The translations under genes were made by a program, and so were the position numbers. DNA of 40,250 nt. Origin: Alphaproteobacteria bacterium (lineage in GTDB: Bacteria > Pseudomonadota > Alphaproteobacteria > RF32 > CAG-239). The stretch covers positions 1 to 40,250 of the forward strand of contig JAGBDC010000033.1 in NCBI GenBank assembly GCA_017937705.1, given 5' to 3'. The notes below the pieces were generated by a model, which searched no databases, was not told the origin of the DNA, and saw nothing but the letters and a program-made list of their open reading frames with translations. Positions 32,622 through 40,250 of this stretch are shown one piece after another (within the stretch, counting starts at the first letter, position 1; each line of letters begins with the position of its first letter).

Positions 32622-33191
32622 TCAGCTTGCTAATTTCAAGTTTTCTCCATCATATTCAAGCATAAAATATCCTGCATTCGGAATTTTTTGTAAACTCAAA
32701 CCCAGATGCAACAAAATCAATCTTACTATCATTGAGTGACATATAATAGCAATATTGTCGTGAGGAGATTTTAATATATTATCTATGGCATTTAATGCTC
32801 TTTTTTGAATTTGTCGTTTAGTTTCTCCACCTTCAAAAAATACATCCATATTTTCTTCTTCCAAACTAATCCATCGTTTATAAGTGTGTATATGTTTTCC
32901 TATGGTTTCTTTTGTTTTTCCTTCGGCAATACCGAAATGACCTTCAATCAATCCGTTTTCTTTTATTGTATTAACCTTACAAACATCACCTACAATTTTT
33001 GCAGTTTCAAAAGCTCTTTTCATCGGTGATGTATATATAACTTCAATATTTTTATCTTTTAGAATATCTGCTAAAGTTTTTGCTTGTTTGCATCCCTCAT
33101 CATTAAGAGAAACATCAATAGTTTGCCCTTGCCAAATCTCTTTGGCATTCATTTCTGTTTCACCATGTCTTGCGATGTAAATTTTTTTCAT
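32622..33191 (-). CDS. Histidine phosphatase family protein (phosphoglycerate mutase-like)
   Basis: 189 residues. The catalytic RHG motif is at 8-10 (H9), R59 lies in SPMKRAFETA, E83 in IEGHFGIAEG and the second catalytic H152 in IICHS, i.e. the full set of the branch 1 phosphatases. Length fits alpha-ribazole phosphatase (CobC)-type or general small phosphatases rather than glycolytic mutase (about 230-250). There are no cobalamin genes around, so the substrate is unknown. Downstream of the ackA terminator, so probably transcribed separately. Confidence 0.9.
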   Translation of the reverse strand: MKKIYIARHGETEMNAKEIWQGQTIDVSLNDEGCKQAKTLADILKDKNIEVIYTSPMKRAFETAKIVGDVCKVNTIKENGLIEGHFGIAEGKTKETIGKHIHTYKRWISLEEENMDVFFEGGETKRQIQKRALNAIDNILKSPHDNIAIICHSMIVRLILLHLGLSLQKIPNAGYFMLEYDGENLKLAS

Positions 33192-33206
33192 ATCAGTTTC
33201 TTTTTA

Positions 33207-33242
33207 TAAAAAAACTGCCGACGATTGTTTTCGCCGGCAGTT
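33207..33242 (-). terminator. Terminator of pta-ackA
   Basis: Minus strand AACTGCCGGCGA, a loop, then TCGTCGGCAGTT running into T residues. Nearly perfect GC-rich stem, located between the ackA stop and the phosphatase gene. Confidence 0.85.
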
Positions 33243-33255
33243 AGGATATAACAAA

Positions 33256-34434
33256 TTAAATAAGTTTAACGGTATCTTGAGCGATAACCAATTCTTCGTT
33301 AGTCGGAATTACAAATACTCTGACTTTAGAACCGGGTTTTGAAATCTCAATAGTTTTGCCGCGAGTATTGTTGGCTTCTTCATCGAGTTCAATACCCATA
33401 AATGCCAATCTGTCGCAAATCATTTTACGAACCATACTACCGTTTTCGCCAACACCACCGGTAAATACAATAGCATCAGCACCACCTAAAGCAGCAGTAT
33501 AAGCACCGATATATTTTACAATGCTATATGTATAAACTTGCATAGCAGTAATTGCATCAGGATCGCCGGCAAGATATTTTGCTTCAACATCACGGTTATC
33601 AGAATATCCGCAAAGACCGGACATACCAGATTGTTTGTTCAACAAATTATCAACTTCATCAACGGTTTTGTTTTGAGTTTTCATAATGTAGAGCGGAATA
33701 ATCGGATCTAAATCGCCGGAACGAGTACCCATTACAACACCTGCTAATGGTGTAAAGCCCATAGATGTATCTTGGCATTCACCATTTTTAACTGCAGAAA
33801 TAGAAGCACCGTTACCGATATGACAGGTAATGATATTTCCTTCTTTTCCGATTAATTTAGCTGCTTCACGAGAAACAAACAAGTGAGAAGTGCCGTGCAT
33901 TCCGTAACGACGAATTTTATGTTTTTTGTATTGTTCTAAAGGAAGAGCATACATAAAAGCTTCCGGTTTCATTGTTTGATGGAAAGCAGTATCAAATACG
34001 GCAACTTGCGGAACATCGGGCAACAAAGCTTTGATAGCTCTGATTCCGAGTAAAGATGCAGGGTTGTGTAAAGGAGCTAAAGAACAAAGTTCTTCAATGC
34101 GAGCGATAACTTCATCATTAATCAATACGGATTTGTTGAAATATTCACCGCCGTGAACAGCACGATGACCAACACCGGACAACTCATCCATGCTTTTTAA
34201 TACACCGTTTAACAATAAAGCAAAAACTTCTTTAATTGCTTCTTGGTGAGTTGGTAAAGCAACTTCTTTTACAATTTTTTCGCCTTCACCGATTTTGATG
34301 CTTACAAAAGAGCCGTCAATACCGATACGTTCAGCCAAGCCTTTGGCAAGAACTTCATATTTGTCGCCATCAACATTAAATAATTGATATTTTAATGAAG
34401 AAGAACCGGAGTTCAAAACTAAAATTTTATCCAT
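33256..34434 (-). CDS. ackA: Acetate kinase
   Basis: 392 residues, normal length. Interconverts acetyl-phosphate plus ADP with acetate plus ATP in the cytoplasm. Signatures: VLNSGSSSLKY at the N-terminus, GHRAVHGGEYF (near 86-96), AVFDTAFHQTM (catalytic Asp region), CHIGNGASISA and GGVGENGSMVR. It lies 22 nt after pta and shares its transcript. Together they provide substrate-level ATP from acetyl-CoA, as in fermentative or micro-oxic gut organisms, or the reverse activation of acetate. Confidence 0.97.
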   Translation of the reverse strand: MDKILVLNSGSSSLKYQLFNVDGDKYEVLAKGLAERIGIDGSFVSIKIGEGEKIVKEVALPTHQEAIKEVFALLLNGVLKSMDELSGVGHRAVHGGEYFNKSVLINDEVIARIEELCSLAPLHNPASLLGIRAIKALLPDVPQVAVFDTAFHQTMKPEAFMYALPLEQYKKHKIRRYGMHGTSHLFVSREAAKLIGKEGNIITCHIGNGASISAVKNGECQDTSMGFTPLAGVVMGTRSGDLDPIIPLYIMKTQNKTVDEVDNLLNKQSGMSGLCGYSDNRDVEAKYLAGDPDAITAMQVYTYSIVKYIGAYTAALGGADAIVFTGGVGENGSMVRKMICDRLAFMGIELDEEANNTRGKTIEISKPGSKVRVFVIPTNEELVIAQDTVKLI

Positions 34435-34456
34435 AAGTATATTTCCTTGTTATGAG

Positions 34457-35461
34457 TTATTTTTGAGCTTGTAAACATGTAATGGCAATAATGCCGATAA
34501 TGTCTTCTACTAAAGCACCGCGAGACAAATCGTTAACCGGAGCATTTAATCCTTGAAGCAAAGGACCATAGGCTTCGGCTCCACCGATGCGTTGGCATAA
34601 TTTATAGCCGATATTTCCTGCATTTATGTCAGGGAATATCAAAACATTTGCTTGTCCTGCAACATCACTGCCTTTGGCTTTTTTAGCGCCGACAACGCTG
34701 TCAACAGCGGCATCAAGTTGTAATTCTCCATCAATTTTAATACCTAAATCTTTATATTCCGGCAATTCAATTTGTTCTTTTGCTAATTTTGTTGCTTCAA
34801 CAACTTTGTCAACCATTTCGCCTTTTCCTGAACCTTTGGTAGAGAAAGAAAGCATGGCTACTTTAGGCTCTAAACCAAATTGAATTGCTGTTTGAGCAGC
34901 ATCAACGGCAATATCGGCCAATTCTTGAGCAGACGGATCAATTACGATTGCACAGTCTGAAAAGACATAAGGTTTATCATTAGAAACAATGATAACCGCA
35001 GATGAAACCGAACGTCCCTTTTTAGCCGATTTGATAATTTGTAAAGCCGGACGTACAGTATCGGCGGTTGAATGATTTGCACCTGATACCATACCGTTAG
35101 CGGCACCGTCTTTTATCATCATGGTTCCGAAATAGTTATAATTGTGCATTTGTTTAACGGCATCTTCCATTGTAATGCCTTTATCTTTACGCATTTCATA
35201 AAACATCTCGGCATATTTTTGTAAATTTGGAGATTTTTCCGGTTCAATAATTTCAATCCCGTCAAAATTCCATCCGTTTTTCTCATAATATGCTTTGATT
35301 TCGGTTTCGTTACCGAGAATTATGAGCTTTGCGGCTTTCATTTCGGCAATTGCGTGAGCAGCTTGCAAAATGCGTTCGTCTTCACCTTCCGGCAACACGA
35401 TTGTTTGAACATTTTGTTGAGCTTTTGAGATTAAATTTTGTAAAAAAGCTGTTTGTTTCAT
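34457..35461 (-). CDS. pta: Phosphate acetyltransferase
   Basis: 334 residues. Interconverts acetyl-CoA and acetyl phosphate. This is the short form with only the PTA catalytic domain: LPEGEDERIL near 23-32, SGANHSTADTVRPALQ (near 127) and the C-terminal INAGNIGYKLCQRIGGAEAYGPLLQG. The N-terminal regulatory domains of the long enterobacterial form are absent. SD GAGGA lies 8 nt before the ATG. It is first in the pta-ackA unit, divergent from ndk, with a perfect inverted repeat in the shared upstream region. Confidence 0.97.
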   Translation of the reverse strand: MKQTAFLQNLISKAQQNVQTIVLPEGEDERILQAAHAIAEMKAAKLIILGNETEIKAYYEKNGWNFDGIEIIEPEKSPNLQKYAEMFYEMRKDKGITMEDAVKQMHNYNYFGTMMIKDGAANGMVSGANHSTADTVRPALQIIKSAKKGRSVSSAVIIVSNDKPYVFSDCAIVIDPSAQELADIAVDAAQTAIQFGLEPKVAMLSFSTKGSGKGEMVDKVVEATKLAKEQIELPEYKDLGIKIDGELQLDAAVDSVVGAKKAKGSDVAGQANVLIFPDINAGNIGYKLCQRIGGAEAYGPLLQGLNAPVNDLSRGALVEDIIGIIAITCLQAQK

Positions 35462-35510
35462 CAGATTATCCTCTTTTATAGATTTTGATGTTTGTAATAA
35501 ACAACTATTT

Positions 35511-35540
35511 AATCAAAAAGTCTATAAAAACTTTTTGATT
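35511..35540. promoter_or_regulatory. Inverted repeat in the pta/ndk divergent promoter region
   Basis: AATCAAAAAGT (35511-35521), 8-nt spacer, ACTTTTTGATT (35530-35540): perfect 11-bp arms. A TATAAT lies at 35556-35561, upstream of ndk, with TTGATT (35535-35540) forming a short-spaced (15 nt) candidate -35 inside the right arm. The position between two divergent genes suits an operator, but an RNA hairpin at the start of the pta leader is also possible. Confidence 0.55.
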
Positions 35541-35593
35541 TTTAATAACAATTAATATAATATCGCAACAAGTTTAATATTAATGAGGAAAAA

Positions 35594-36010
35594 ATGGAAA
35601 AAACTTTAGCTTTTATCAAACCGGAAGCTGTTTGTAATAATAATTCGGGAAAAATTATCGATAGTATAGAAAATGCAGGGTTTCAAGTAGCTGCGCTTAA
35701 AATGGTTCGTCTTTCGGTTGAACAAGCACAAAAATTTTATGAAATCCATAAGGAAAAAGCTTTTTTTGATGATTTGGTAAACAATATCAGTTGCGGTTCA
35801 ATTATTGCAATGGTGTTAGCTAAAGAAAATGCGGTAGAAGATTTTAGAAAATTAATGGGAGCCGCAAACCCTGCAGCAGCAGAAGAAGGAACTTTGCGTA
35901 AACTTTATGGCGAATCTATAGAAAAAAACGGAATTCATGGTGCTGACAGTATAGAAAATGCCAATACCGAAATCGGTTTTTTCTTCAACAAATTAGAGAT
36001 TATTGAATAA
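35594..36010 (+). CDS. ndk: Nucleoside-diphosphate kinase
   Basis: 138 residues. Makes NTPs and dNTPs from diphosphates. Phospho-acceptor H115 in NGIHGADS; other family blocks are LAFIKPEAV (5-13), GF at 29-30, GAANPAAAEEGTLRKLYG and the end EIGFFF. There are small departures: SCGSIIAMVL replaces the common SGP strand segment, and the usual GSDS reads GADS. SD TGAGGAA before the ATG. Followed 11 nt later by the DUF2066-like gene, so likely co-transcribed with it. Confidence 0.96.
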   Translation: MEKTLAFIKPEAVCNNNSGKIIDSIENAGFQVAALKMVRLSVEQAQKFYEIHKEKAFFDDLVNNISCGSIIAMVLAKENAVEDFRKLMGAANPAAAEEGTLRKLYGESIEKNGIHGADSIENANTEIGFFFNKLEIIE

Positions 36011-36021
36011 GGGAGGTAGAT

Positions 36022-36654
36022 ATGCTTTTTCGGGTTGCAATAATTGTTTTATCATTGCTGTTTTCTCTTCCCGCATATTCATTGCAAGATTATAGCAGTG
36101 TTGTTCATGTTGACATATCCGATGAAAGTGCTGCCGTAGCAAAAGAAAAAGCCTTTGCTCAAGCAAATCGTCAGGCTCTTGTTGAAGTTGCACAAAAAAT
36201 GACTAATGAAGCCGGAATGGAAATAATCAATGCATTGACCGATGAACAGATACCTTATTTTATTAAGGCTGCAACGGTTATTGATGAAAAATCATCTAAT
36301 GTTCGTTACATAGCTACTTTTAACATTACAATTCAAAACGATGTTTTAAGACAATATCTTACCGAAAAGGGAGTTATGGAAACTTTGCCCGAAAATATTT
36401 TTGACGCATTATATATTTTTCCAAAACTTTCGGATTGGTTGAATATAGAAAAGAAAATCAAAACATTTGAAAATGTTAATAATATTGAGATGGTGGCTAT
36501 GACTTTGAAGAAAGTTCAATTTCGTATTGATTATTCCGGAGAGTTTAATTCTTTACTTCAAGATTTAGCAAAAATAAATATGACACTTATTCAAAAGGGG
36601 AATATATATTTGCTGACAAATATTCAGTCAACCGAAAATGTTATCGGAGAATAA
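36022..36654 (+). CDS. DUF2066-like secreted protein
   Basis: 210 residues. A signal peptide ends near AYS (19). The N-terminal region, with VHVDISDESAAVAKEKAFAQANRQALVEVAQ (position about 29-58), matches the start of DUF2066 proteins, where a repeated Ala/Gln-rich helix follows the first strand. Family members are usually longer, so this one may be a short form. It sits between ndk and an AI-2E family transporter; in many alphaproteobacteria a DUF2066 gene precedes an AI-2E-type transporter and a replication-initiation regulator. SD GGGAGG before the ATG. Function unknown, probably periplasmic. Confidence 0.75.
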   Translation: MLFRVAIIVLSLLFSLPAYSLQDYSSVVHVDISDESAAVAKEKAFAQANRQALVEVAQKMTNEAGMEIINALTDEQIPYFIKAATVIDEKSSNVRYIATFNITIQNDVLRQYLTEKGVMETLPENIFDALYIFPKLSDWLNIEKKIKTFENVNNIEMVAMTLKKVQFRIDYSGEFNSLLQDLAKINMTLIQKGNIYLLTNIQSTENVIGE

Positions 36655-36655
36655 G

Positions 36656-37732
36656 ATGGTAAAAAATACGATTGCAAGCGTTAAATCAAACTGGATATTT
36701 TGGTTAGTTCTGTTTGCTTTGTTTTGTTGTTTTGTTTATGTGTTGCGTTCGGTCTTATTGCCGTTTGTTGCCGGAATTATCATCGGTTATTTGTTTGACC
36801 CGTTGGCTACAAAATTTGAAAAATGGGGGATGAACAGAACTTGTGCAACGATTCTGGTTTTGGTTTCGGTTGTGTTGATAGCTGTTCCGGCATTGATTTT
36901 GCTAATTAATGTTATTGACAGTCAGGTAAGTACATTTATCAATGCAGCTCCGGCATATATGACTTCATTGTTTAAGAAATTTGAGCCTTTTTTGGTGCGT
37001 TTGCAGGAAGATTTTCCCAATTTAAATGCCGATAGAGTTCGTGAATATTTGCGCTCTAATATGGCAAACAATTTGAAAGTGGTTGGAAGAATACTTAAAA
37101 GTCTGATTTCGAGCGGTATGGCTATCGTAAACTTGTTATCTTTATTACTCATAACTCCGATTGTTGCCTTCTATATGTTGCGTGATTGGAACAAGTTTAT
37201 TGAAAAAATCAGAGGTTTGTTACCCAGAAAATCTAAAAAGTCGATAGAAGAACAAGCAAAAGAGATTGATAAAACTTTGGCTTCGTTTATCAGAGGACAA
37301 CTTAGTGTTTGCGTGATTTTAGGTTCTTTTTATGCTTTGGGATTGCATTTGGTCGGTCTTGATTTAGGGTTGATGGTCGGATTTTTAGCCGGACTTATAT
37401 CTTTTATTCCCTATGTCGGCAGCATTACCGGATTTTTGGTAAGTATAGGGCTTGCAGTAGCTCAATTTAATACTTGGGAGCCGTTTGTTGCGGTTATTGC
37501 CGTATTTATGGTAGGTCAATTTATAGAAGGTAATTTTTTAACTCCCAAGCTTGTTGGTGATAGTGTAGGGCTTCATCCGGTATGGGTAATGTTTGCTTTG
37601 CTTGCCGGTGGGGTGTTGTTAGGATTTTTAGGTTTAATGATGGCAGTTCCTGTTGCAGCGGTAATAGGTGTTTTAATCCGTCATGCCATAAAAAACTATA
37701 AAAAAAGCCAGCTTTATCTGGAAGGAAAATAA
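36656..37732 (+). CDS. AI-2E family transporter (PerM-like)
   Basis: 358 residues from ATG 36656; GGAG lies 6 nt upstream, and the longer reading from 36638 would overlap the previous gene. Inner-membrane protein with about eight segments. The large loop between the first pairs (about 90-160) is charged. The later half shows FIRGQLSVCVILGSFYALGL, IPYVGSITGF and the end GLMMAVPVAAVIGVL, which match the family. Members export small molecules or act as exchangers; the AI-2 link is not shown for most. It starts 1 nt after the DUF2066 stop. Confidence 0.92.
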   Translation: MVKNTIASVKSNWIFWLVLFALFCCFVYVLRSVLLPFVAGIIIGYLFDPLATKFEKWGMNRTCATILVLVSVVLIAVPALILLINVIDSQVSTFINAAPAYMTSLFKKFEPFLVRLQEDFPNLNADRVREYLRSNMANNLKVVGRILKSLISSGMAIVNLLSLLLITPIVAFYMLRDWNKFIEKIRGLLPRKSKKSIEEQAKEIDKTLASFIRGQLSVCVILGSFYALGLHLVGLDLGLMVGFLAGLISFIPYVGSITGFLVSIGLAVAQFNTWEPFVAVIAVFMVGQFIEGNFLTPKLVGDSVGLHPVWVMFALLAGGVLLGFLGLMMAVPVAAVIGVLIRHAIKNYKKSQLYLEGK

Positions 37733-37740
37733 ATCTTTCT

Positions 37741-37768
37741 AACCGCTCTGGAAACAGGGCGGTTTTTT
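37741..37768 (+). terminator. Terminator after the AI-2E family gene
   Basis: AACCGC-TCTG, loop GAAA, CAGG-GCGGTT, then six T. Strong rho-independent hairpin 8 nt after the stop of the transporter gene. Confidence 0.9.
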
Positions 37769-37784
37769 GTTGTCTTTTCATCAT

Positions 37785-38069
37785 TGTCATTGCAAACCAT
37801 TTAGGGCTGTGGCAATCCTCATTCCACACTGTCATTGCGAAAAATCTTTGATTTTCGTGGCAATTTACAGCCCATCCCGTCATTACGAGGAGCGAAAGCG
37901 ACGTGGTAACCCAGTTTATCACTTCGTCATTACGAGGAGCGATAGCGACGTGGTAATCCAGTTTACCACTTCGTCATTACGAGGAGTGAAACGACGTGGT
38001 AATCCATAGAGGTTATAAGGCATATATTTTCTGGATTGCTTCGCAAGACTTCGTCGCTCGCAATGACAG
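37785..38069. repeat. Cluster of GTCATTGCGAG / GCAATCC palindromic repeats
   Basis: Five to six related elements. Near 37786-37820 and 37830-37866 are diverged copies (GTCATTGC ... GGCAATCC/GGCAATTT). Three tandem copies then begin CGTCATTACGAGGAG at 37878, 37925 and 37972 with a 47-bp period. An inverted copy at 38031-38069 reads CTGGATTGCTTCGC ... CTCGCAATGACAG. The inverted copy and the tandem ones could pair into a long hairpin. The elements resemble the CGTCATTGCGAG family of short dispersed repeats found in Rickettsiales and other alphaproteobacteria. They contain no credible gene; readings across them are repeat translations. Confidence 0.9.
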
Positions 38070-38280
38070 TTTTGGGGTAAAAATGGGGTGGATTGTGGTT
38101 CGAAGAGGAAATGTCAAAAATTTTCTTGTGCAAAAACAAATAAGTATATTTCCGTGTTCCAATTAATTGTACTTTTTTTAGAACGCAAAATTTGTTCTGT
38201 AAGCCTTGGTTTTTGGTGTTGATTTTTCTTCAAAAAAAAGATACGTTTAATTATGTTTAAACTAAACCGGAGATTTCCCG
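38070..38280 (+). other. Leader region of the second autotransporter
   Basis: AT-rich, 211 bp, no gene. GGAG at 38269-38272 is 8 nt before the ATG. No clear -35/-10 pair stands out. I see nothing else here. Confidence 0.5.
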
Positions 38281-40250
38281 ATGAAATACAATGCATTCCC
38301 CATTCTTTTAGCCAGCACATTTTTATCAACATCAGCTATTGCACAAACTATCCCCGAAATTAATGCTGATTATTTAAACAGCTTAACCGGAGATAAAGTC
38401 ACTTGGGAAGATGCTTCCGCAAGCGAAATGGGGGCTATGGAAATTGCCGGAAAATACTATAAAGCCACTTATCATAATATAGATAACTATGAGGAGATAA
38501 AAGATAAATCTGAAAATATATCCGTAGTTGACCCGACAGATAATTGGACAAATAAATATGTCGGGGCTGCAATAAATAATGTTTCCGGCAATAATTATGG
38601 AAATATAGATAAAAAAGTATTTCTAAACAATAAAGTAACCGCAAATCTTGAGAATAATACAGGTTATTCTCGCACTCTCAATGTATATGGTGGAGCAATT
38701 TCTAATCAAGGTGAGATAGGAGATATTATCGCAGATTTTATTGGTAACTCTGTAGAAGCAACAAAGAGTGGAAGTAATGCTAATGCCTATGCCTATGGTG
38801 GTGCTATTTATAATGGTGTAATTGATGACAATATAGCTTCTATCTCTTATGTTACCGGTGATTTTATAGGAAACTATGCAGAGGGATATGGTGCTAGTGG
38901 AGGAGCTATTTCTAACTACGCACATTCATCTTCTACTTCTAAAGTAATACCTATAGTGACTATTGGCAATATATTTGGCAACTTTATAAAAAACCATGCA
39001 ACAAAAAATGGTGGTGCTATTTCCAATTATGCATATTCAGCTAGTGGTAGTGAAGCTGCAACAGCATCTATTAACAATATCGTAGGCGTTTTTGCGGAAA
39101 ATTATGCAACAAATGGAGGAGCCATCTCTAATCTTCCTGCTTCTGTTGCTCATATTACTTTATCTACAACAAATATTGGAAGTATTAAAGGAGATTTTAT
39201 AGGAAATCATGCGACAGCAAATGGAGGAGCTATTTCTAATAATTCCTCTTCTTATAAAAAAGAAAGAGCAAAAATTGGTAATATTACTGGTAGTTTTATA
39301 AAAAATTATGTTATAAGTAATGCAGTGGCCACAGGGGGGGCTATACGTAATGATGGTGTAATTGATAATATTATCGGTAATTTTTTCTGTAATTATATTG
39401 AAACAACTAATATAATACCACCTTACGCCCCCATGATACGAGGTGGTGCTATTTATACATCGACAGACTTAACTCTATCTTCTGATAATGATGCACATTA
39501 TTTTGATGGGAACTATACATTGGATAGAAGAGGTAAAATTTATAATGCTATTTTTATCGGGTCAAACTCTAATTCAACATCATCAATAACAATAACATTT
39601 AATACTTTTAATGTTAGCTCTTGGGTAATTAATGATAATATAGAAGGACTATATAAGTATAATCTCTCATTTACGGGAAATGATACTATTGATACTGAAT
39701 TAGGCACAACAACACAATATATCAATATGAACAACGCTATTATCAATGCCGGAGAAGTTAAAGTGGAAAACACAACTTTGCGTTTCGGTAATTATCAGCA
39801 TGAGGATAAGACCGCTAAAAACTGGGACGGCAAAGGTAAGTTTATTGCTTCATTAAATTATGACGGAACCGAAAATATTGATGCAGATTCCGTAACTTCA
39901 TTGACCTTAAACAATGCGGTATTTGATATTTCTAACGGATATTTAGAAACAATAAAATTAAAGAAACTTACTTCAACCGAAAATACATCTAACTTTATTC
40001 ATCTAGATGTGAATGTTGAAAATATGGAATCAGATATTATCAATGTCAAAGGTGATGTTGATGGAGGAACCAAACTTATAATTCATGCCACATCTGATAA
40101 AGATATTAGAGGTAGAGGAAAAATTCTGTTTGCAGAATCTTTTGGAGATACTAAAGGTGGCGAAACATCATTTGAAGTAGCTCGTGTTTACAAAAGTCCG
40201 TATTTGTACGATGTAATTTATGAAGGAGTTAAAAATACTTCAACCCCAAC
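38281..40250 (+). CDS. Second Pmp-like autotransporter, 5' part only
   Basis: Open from ATG 38281 to the window edge (656 codons), so the C-terminus and barrel lie outside. The signal peptide (residues 1-21, cleavage SAIA-Q) is very like that of the first autotransporter (LLATTFISTGAVA there, LLASTFLSTSAIA here). The passenger repeats GGAI(S/Y/R)N at about 137-393 (8 copies, plus a degenerate GAAINN at 96) alternating with FxxN motifs (FIGNYA, FIKNHA, FAENYA, FFCNYI; 8 copies). Later residues are beta-rich (NNAIINAGEVKVENTTLRF). It starts after the repeat cluster, on the opposite strand to the first paralogue, and is not a tandem copy of it. Prediction of an outer-membrane barrel downstream is inference. 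Confidence 0.88.
   Translation, partial: MKYNAFPILLASTFLSTSAIAQTIPEINADYLNSLTGDKVTWEDASASEMGAMEIAGKYYKATYHNIDNYEEIKDKSENISVVDPTDNWTNKYVGAAINNVSGNNYGNIDKKVFLNNKVTANLENNTGYSRTLNVYGGAISNQGEIGDIIADFIGNSVEATKSGSNANAYAYGGAIYNGVIDDNIASISYVTGDFIGNYAEGYGASGGAISNYAHSSSTSKVIPIVTIGNIFGNFIKNHATKNGGAISNYAYSASGSEAATASINNIVGVFAENYATNGGAISNLPASVAHITLSTTNIGSIKGDFIGNHATANGGAISNNSSSYKKERAKIGNITGSFIKNYVISNAVATGGAIRNDGVIDNIIGNFFCNYIETTNIIPPYAPMIRGGAIYTSTDLTLSSDNDAHYFDGNYTLDRRGKIYNAIFIGSNSNSTSSITITFNTFNVSSWVINDNIEGLYKYNLSFTGNDTIDTELGTTTQYINMNNAIINAGEVKVENTTLRFGNYQHEDKTAKNWDGKGKFIASLNYDGTENIDADSVTSLTLNNAVFDISNGYLETIKLKKLTSTENTSNFIHLDVNVENMESDIINVKGDVDGGTKLIIHATSDKDIRGRGKILFAESFGDTKGGETSFEVARVYKSPYLYDVIYEGVKNTSTP

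Noticed and set aside
37878-38007. CRISPR array
   Set aside because: The three 47-bp units are contiguous, with no unique spacers, and an inverted relative lies beside them; they fit a palindromic repeat family.
37767-38009. 80-residue plus-strand ORF
   Set aside because: It is a translation of the palindromic repeat cluster, with repeated ARG-rich phrases and no ribosome site.

Overview
The window comes from an AT-rich alphaproteobacterium (host genes roughly 35-37% GC by eye). The main support is conserved alphaproteobacterial gene order: rlpA / D,D-carboxypeptidase / tmk / holB / tatD / MBL hydrolase on one side, and rne diverging from amiC / mrcA / prfB on the other. Further support comes from an RNase E with a long charged insertion in its S1 region and an RF2 that starts like alphaproteobacterial RF2 proteins. 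Host-like codon use, Pmp-like autotransporters and a probable gene from Bacteroidota suggest an uncultured gut- or host-associated lineage. That is inference; no rRNA lies in the window.

Layout. 1-413: a 190-bp direct duplication ending inside the 3' part of a tRNA-Ser(UGA) gene on the minus strand. 478-831: small membrane protein (-). 981-6344: cell-wall and replication operon (RlpA, D,D-carboxypeptidase, thymidylate kinase, DNA polymerase III delta', TatD, MBL hydrolase), tightly packed with overlapping stops and starts. 6354-10123: DHH phosphoesterase, degenerate nuclease-fold membrane protein, TrkH and a PH-domain membrane protein, closed by a symmetric terminator. 10181-14764 (-): a 1527-residue autotransporter with chlamydial Pmp-like GGAI and FxxN motifs. 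14881-18761 (-): M48 protease and RNase E, overlapping by 25 nt. 19222-27798: AmiC, PBP1A, RF2 (programmed +1 frameshift), AsmA-like protein and a HAD-like protein.

27799-29150 is the odd stretch. A consensus promoter precedes a small frame-disrupted secreted-peptide ORF. Next comes a 346-codon gene of clearly different codon use (all 11 Gln codons are CAG, while the neighbour xseA uses CAA in 14 of 15), with no Shine-Dalgarno and its own terminator: a likely horizontally acquired gene of unknown function.

29209-32119: XseA, M23 peptidase, UppP. 32121-35461 (-): secreted Pro-rich protein, histidine phosphatase, AckA and Pta. 35594-37732 (+): Ndk, DUF2066-like protein, AI-2E family transporter, then a terminator. 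37785-38069: a cluster of GTCATTGCGAG-type palindromic repeats, including three tandem 47-bp copies. 38281-40250: a second Pmp-like autotransporter that runs off the right edge.

The gene set is dominated by envelope construction: peptidoglycan synthesis and trimming (PBP1A, D,D-carboxypeptidase, AmiC, RlpA, M23, UppP), envelope homeostasis (M48, AsmA-like) and surface display (two autotransporters). Nucleotide and information functions (Tmk, HolB, Ndk, XseA, RNase E, RF2) and the acetate pathway (Pta-AckA) make up the rest. Nothing seen amounts to a defence island, CRISPR array or complete mobile element.
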